From Candidatus Borrarchaeum weybense (lineage in GTDB: Archaea; Asgardarchaeota; Sifarchaeia; Borrarchaeales; Borrarchaeaceae): a stretch of DNA of 64,000 nt. The stretch is from assembly GCA_019057385.1 (NCBI GenBank), contig JAHQJS010000004.1:1234539-1298538 (forward strand). Direction: 5' to 3'. The notes beneath the pieces are model-generated. The model was not told the origin of the DNA, did not search any database, and saw only the letters and a program-made list of their open reading frames with translations. Below, one piece after another: positions 60,534 to 64,000 of this stretch; within the stretch, counting starts at the first letter, position 1; every line of letters begins with the position of its first letter. The position numbers and the translations under genes are program-made.

Positions 60534-61988
60534 TCATAACGTCTGAATACTAGTTATAATAAACTCAAGGATGGGCGCTGAGAAAATCCCTGTAACTATT
60601 ATCAAAATAGACGCTATTACCAAAACAAAAGTACAAGATATAGGCTCTTTTATCACGTTAAAATCTTTTGGTTCATCAATATACATTCGTTTAATGATCC
60701 ACGCATAGTATGCGAGGGAAAATGCTGTATTTAAGACACCAGCAATACCCAACCAAAGTAAACCTGCGTCTATAGCTGCAGTAAACAGAATTAATTTGCT
60801 GAAAAATCCGTTTGTTGGCGGTATTCCAGTTAATGCTACTAAGATGATAGTTAAAGTGAATGCAGTGATCGGCATATGCTTTGACAAGCCGTTATATGAT
60901 TCTAAATCTGCTGACTTCATTTTCAAAAGGACGGCTGTCGCTGCAACGAAAGCCGCACTAGTCATTATTGTATGATTCAAAATATGATATAGCACTCCTG
61001 CAATCCCTAGATAAGTTGAAGCTGCAAGACCAATGAGTATATATCCTGCATGAGCGATGCTGGAATATGCGAGCAATCGAGTAAATGTTTTTTGCATGAG
61101 AGCAGAAATGTTTCCATAGGTCATAGTGACTAATGCCAATATTGCGAACGCAAACCCCCAGTCTACTCTTAAAACTGTCATTCCGATGATGATAACCCTA
61201 ATTATGGCTGCGAAACCTGCTTTTTTGCTACCACCTGCTAAAAATCCGCTAACAGGGGTAGGCGCTCCTTCATATGTATCTGGAGCCCACATGTGGAAGG
61301 GAACAGCAGCTATTTTTATGCCAAACCCTGCAACAAACGAAATCAGTGAAAGTAAGGCAAATGGGTTTATCGAAGAGTCCATAGTGGAAAGATAATCTGC
61401 AATTAGACTAATTCGAGTCGTGCCTGTAATGCCGTAGATTAATGAGATTCCAAACAAAAGGATGGCAGAAGATATAGCTCCAAATATAAAATACTTCACT
61501 GCAGCCTCATTAGCGAGGGGATCATTTTTTCGAATGCATACGAGCACGTAGGTGGGTATTGACATTAATTCCCATGCAAGATAAAGCACCACAAGATCTA
61601 CTGAAAAAGCTACAAGAATCATACCGAGTGTAGACAAAGGCAACAAAGTGTAGTATATTTCTTGATTTGGATCGTCAGCCATATATCTGATAGATGCGAT
61701 CGATATGAAAATAGCTACCATTAAGAAGACAAAGATAAAGAAAAGAGAAAATAGATCGATCTTTAAGACATCTCCAATGAGAGTAGGTGTGTCAATGTAC
61801 TTGGGCATCTCGAATATCGTTATAGCTAAAGCAAATAAGAGATTAAATATACTCCAGCCTGCAGAAACTTCTCGTTTTAGTACCCTAATTCCAAGGCGGT
61901 TCATTGCAGGGGTCATAATGGAGAAGATCGCTAGTGTATATATCGGAAGAAATGGTTCTAATCCGAACGAAAGCAATTCAAGTTGCAT
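60534..61988 (-). CDS. nuoN: NADH/F420H2-quinone oxidoreductase subunit N
   Basis: A 484-residue, about 14-helix antiporter-like subunit of complex I. Key residues visible: Glu in YLAWELMSIPTYVL (helix 5), Lys in GSKKAGFAAI (helix 7/8 region), FHMWAPDTYEGAPTPV and the helix 12 Lys/Glu equivalents near SADLESYNGL. It pumps protons during electron transfer to quinone. ATG follows GAGGAATTC. Last gene of the leftward L-M-N run. Fpo-type F420H2 dehydrogenase is an equally valid name, since the input module is outside the window. Confidence 0.92.
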   Translation of the reverse strand: MQLELLSFGLEPFLPIYTLAIFSIMTPAMNRLGIRVLKREVSAGWSIFNLLFALAITIFEMPKYIDTPTLIGDVLKIDLFSLFFIFVFLMVAIFISIASIRYMADDPNQEIYYTLLPLSTLGMILVAFSVDLVVLYLAWELMSIPTYVLVCIRKNDPLANEAAVKYFIFGAISSAILLFGISLIYGITGTTRISLIADYLSTMDSSINPFALLSLISFVAGFGIKIAAVPFHMWAPDTYEGAPTPVSGFLAGGSKKAGFAAIIRVIIIGMTVLRVDWGFAFAILALVTMTYGNISALMQKTFTRLLAYSSIAHAGYILIGLAASTYLGIAGVLYHILNHTIMTSAAFVAATAVLLKMKSADLESYNGLSKHMPITAFTLTIILVALTGIPPTNGFFSKLILFTAAIDAGLLWLGIAGVLNTAFSLAYYAWIIKRMYIDEPKDFNVIKEPISCTFVLVIASILIIVTGIFSAPILEFIITSIQTL

Positions 61989-62008
61989 TTGAATTCCTCA
62001 TATATTCT

Positions 62009-63478
62009 CTAAATGTTTTCTAGAAGTTTTTGGCAAGATGGAACAATCGTTTGAAGCATAAGGGACGGAAATAATCCTAGTATGACTATCGGGATTACAA
62101 ATAGGGCTACAGAAATGAGTTCGATCAATTTCCCTTCGTGAGGTTCGTGATTTGCTATTTGCACTTGATTTTTTGGTCTCAGTACAATTCTGTCTATAGT
62201 CCAGACAAAATAGGCTGTAACGATTCCAGGCGCCAACACTACTATTGCAGTGAAAGAGAATGCGTTAATAGCCCCCATGAAAATCATAAATTCACTTACA
62301 AAGCTGCTGAGAAATGGAAAGCCCAGAGCAGCAAGAGCACCAAATACAAACAAAGCAGTTGTTCTTGGCATTGTATGCAGCATGTCGCTGAGTTTATCGA
62401 TCTCTCTGGTCCCAGCATTATGTTGTATTACCCCGGAAAGGAGAAAGAGAAGACCTACAGCACATGCATGATTAAACATTTGGAACACAGCGCCAGATAA
62501 TCCCAGAAGATTACCAGTAAATGCACCTAATAGCACAAACCCCATATGATTTATGGACGTAAGTGCAATCATCATCTTTAAATCACGTTGAACTAATGCA
62601 ACACCTGCGCCGTAAAAAATCGTCAATAGAGCCAAACCTATGAAGAAGTAAGCATATTCAAATGAAATCTCTGGGAACAGTGATAAATTAATTCGAATAA
62701 AGCCATATCCCCCCATTTTCAGCAATACACCTGCTAACAAAACACTGATTGGTGCAGGTGCTTCTACATGAGCATCTAACAGCCATGTGTGTAGGGGTAC
62801 GACAGGAAGTTTCACAGCGAAGCCAAAGAACGTGGTAATCATTATTATCAGTTGAAGTGGTTTTGCGATTTTGGTGTCCATGAGAATTAAAAAATCAAAA
62901 GTGTGCGGCGTTGCTGCCAGGAAGAGCAAAATGAATCCAATGAACATTAAAGAGCTTCCAGCATTAGTAAAAATTATAAACTTCATGGCGGCATATTTGC
63001 GGTTAGGTCCGCCCCATATCCCGATTAGGAGAAACATAGGTACAAGAACTAGCTCCCAGAATAAGAAAAACACGATTAAATTGAGAGAAACGAAAACACC
63101 GAGAAGTCCCATTTCAAGTATGAGGAGAAGTCCGTAGTATTGTGCTATCCTTGAAGAGATCATACTCCATGAGCCTAGTGCGGCAAGCATAGTTAGGAGG
63201 GTTGTTGCAAGTACTAATGGCAAACTAATGCCATCGACACCCACACTGTAATTTATGCCTACGGACGGTATCCATGTGATATTCTCTGAGAAGAGAAAGC
63301 CATCTCCAATAGGGTTGGCAGATATCCATAAATAGAGCGCGAGAACAAACAATACGATCGTAAATCCAATTCCAATACTCTTCCCAACTAATTCATCTTT
63401 CTTTCCAAAGCCATAAGTAAGAATTGCACCAATAAGTGCGATAATGAGCATCCATGAAATTATTCCTATTCCTAGCAT
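62009..63478 (-). CDS. nuoM: NADH/F420H2-quinone oxidoreductase subunit M
   Basis: A 489-residue proton-pumping subunit. Essential Glu in FFLFWELVLVPMFLLIGIWGG (shortened: FLFWELVLVPMFLL), Lys in KLPVVPLHTWLLDAHVEAP (shortened: VPLHTWLLDAHVEAP) and HNHACAVGLLFL-type FNHACAVGLLFL in the second half. About 14 helices. Its ATG overlaps nothing but abuts the nuoL stop (TAG-ATG), and nuoN starts 20 bp downstream, so the three are one operon. Confidence 0.93.
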   Translation of the reverse strand: MLGIGIISWMLIIALIGAILTYGFGKKDELVGKSIGIGFTIVLFVLALYLWISANPIGDGFLFSENITWIPSVGINYSVGVDGISLPLVLATTLLTMLAALGSWSMISSRIAQYYGLLLILEMGLLGVFVSLNLIVFFLFWELVLVPMFLLIGIWGGPNRKYAAMKFIIFTNAGSSLMFIGFILLFLAATPHTFDFLILMDTKIAKPLQLIIMITTFFGFAVKLPVVPLHTWLLDAHVEAPAPISVLLAGVLLKMGGYGFIRINLSLFPEISFEYAYFFIGLALLTIFYGAGVALVQRDLKMMIALTSINHMGFVLLGAFTGNLLGLSGAVFQMFNHACAVGLLFLLSGVIQHNAGTREIDKLSDMLHTMPRTTALFVFGALAALGFPFLSSFVSEFMIFMGAINAFSFTAIVVLAPGIVTAYFVWTIDRIVLRPKNQVQIANHEPHEGKLIELISVALFVIPIVILGLFPSLMLQTIVPSCQKLLENI

Positions 63479-64000
63479 CTATGGAAACCCTCCTAGGACA
63501 AATAATACAATAATAACAATCACAACAACTCCTGTGGTCAGAAGTGTTACATACTGTTCAATTATTCCTGTCTGGAGCTGTCCAAAAGCTTTAGAAAGTT
63601 TTTTGCCAGTTCCAGCAACTCCGTTGACGAATCCATCAACTATTCGTTGATCAATAAATTCGTTAGCTTTTGAGAGTGCTATTCCGAGCTTTGCAATAAA
63701 GTAACTCAAGGAGTTGAAGCCTCGTGTTTCGAGTCCTGTAGAACTGAAACGTGCACCGTCTATTGCCTTTTCCGCAAAAACATAATGAGATTTATCAATG
63801 ATTCCAAGTTCGAACTTATCTAGTAATGCCTTGAACATCCTTATTGTTCCGTAAACGAATACTTTGTAATAGAAGGCGTTGATATACCATCGATTTGTTA
63901 GGAACTTATGGAGACTTGCAATAATTGGATTTCTGGCTATAGTTATGGCAGAATACTTCTGTTTAATGTAGATGTAGTAACTGGGGATCAGTCCCAGAAA
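63479..64000 (-). CDS. nuoL: NADH/F420H2-quinone oxidoreductase subunit L, C-terminal part
   Basis: The frame is open to the window edge and gives about 173 residues: LIPSYYIYIKQKYSA, then NRWYINAFYYKVFVYG, the amphipathic lateral-helix region typical of NuoL's C-terminus, and a final membrane helix TTGVVVIVIIVLFVLGG. The gene's start lies beyond 64000. It completes an L-M-N order like that of Nuo and Fpo operons. Confidence 0.85.
   Translation of the reverse strand, partial: FLGLIPSYYIYIKQKYSAITIARNPIIASLHKFLTNRWYINAFYYKVFVYGTIRMFKALLDKFELGIIDKSHYVFAEKAIDGARFSSTGLETRGFNSLSYFIAKLGIALSKANEFIDQRIVDGFVNGVAGTGKKLSKAFGQLQTGIIEQYVTLLTTGVVVIVIIVLFVLGGFP

Overview
The window is AT-rich archaeal DNA with archaeal gene content. 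It encodes deoxyhypusine synthase, geranylgeranyl-type lipid enzymes (polyprenyl diphosphate synthase, FAD-dependent geranylgeranyl reductase, UbiA-type prenyltransferase), an RPB9/TFS-type zinc ribbon, TreT-type trehalose synthases and the methanogen-type homocysteine gene trio. Many genes start with TTG or GTG behind GGTGA/GGAGG ribosome binding sites, and TATA-like boxes precede several operator-like palindromes. A small longin-like protein (about 33.0 kb), LURP-one/tubby-like and secreted single-anchor proteins, and a quinone-linked NADH/F420H2-dehydrogenase-type complex suggest an Asgard archaeon, perhaps Heimdall-like. That placement is inference; no rRNA or tRNA is present to confirm it.

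Layout. 0.4-10.2 kb: a trehalose/alpha-glucan block with two TreT paralogues, one glycogen-synthase-like glycosyltransferase and two MFS paralogues, interrupted by a compositionally different pair (NAD(P)HX repair enzyme and zinc alcohol dehydrogenase). 10.4-16.4 kb: tandem M28 peptidases, UvrC, a second zinc alcohol dehydrogenase and a DUF6125-type protein. 16.4-21.9 kb: accessory region with TnpB, a HEPN/MNT pair split by a small IS200/IS605-like element with an omega-RNA-like transcript, an ARPP-1-like protein with a winged-helix regulator and a long operator, and an orphan 256-residue protein. 22.2-25.5 kb: arsenite pump Acr3, ArsR, an Imm-5-like protein and an unknown. 25.8-30.4 kb: anchored secreted PLD-family protein, TauE/SafE permease, a structured leader with an unknown gene, DsrE-like protein and an RNase Z-like hydrolase. 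30.5-32.2 kb: a GC-rich second TnpB. 32.3-41.0 kb: cupin, longin-like protein, UvrA, membrane protein, a second omega-RNA-like relic, FMN protein, aldo/keto reductase, flavodoxin, gene debris and a GbsR/MarR regulator with a 28-bp operator. 41.1-44.9 kb: SAM hydrolase and the homocysteine operon. 45-51 kb: Cys-rich and secreted unknowns, fused lipoate ligase, RPB9-like protein, deoxyhypusine synthase. 51.1-58.6 kb: isoprenoid, lipid or quinone and flavin/Fe-S redox cluster. 58.7-64 kb: small membrane protein with a divergent Cys-cluster regulator, then the end of an nuo/fpo operon (N, M and the C-terminal part of L).

How the genes fit together. TreT and the glycosyltransferase both plausibly draw on NDP-glucose, and the MFS pair may move sugars. 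The 51-64 kb block couples isoprenoid supply, a MenA-like prenyltransferase and geranylgeranyl reductase to a membrane-anchored GlcD/GlcF-like dehydrogenase and a proton-pumping complex. That is consistent with a quinone-based electron transport chain.

The least expected signals are these. (1) A shared TGACAnTGTCA palindrome sits just downstream of a TATA-like box at three separated loci: acr3 and two small Cys-rich protein genes. (2) Two short non-autonomous IS605-type omega-RNA-like elements are present, one lying inside a HEPN/MNT toxin-antitoxin pair. (3) At least three genes have well-placed ribosome binding sites that point to CTG, ATT or ATA starts.
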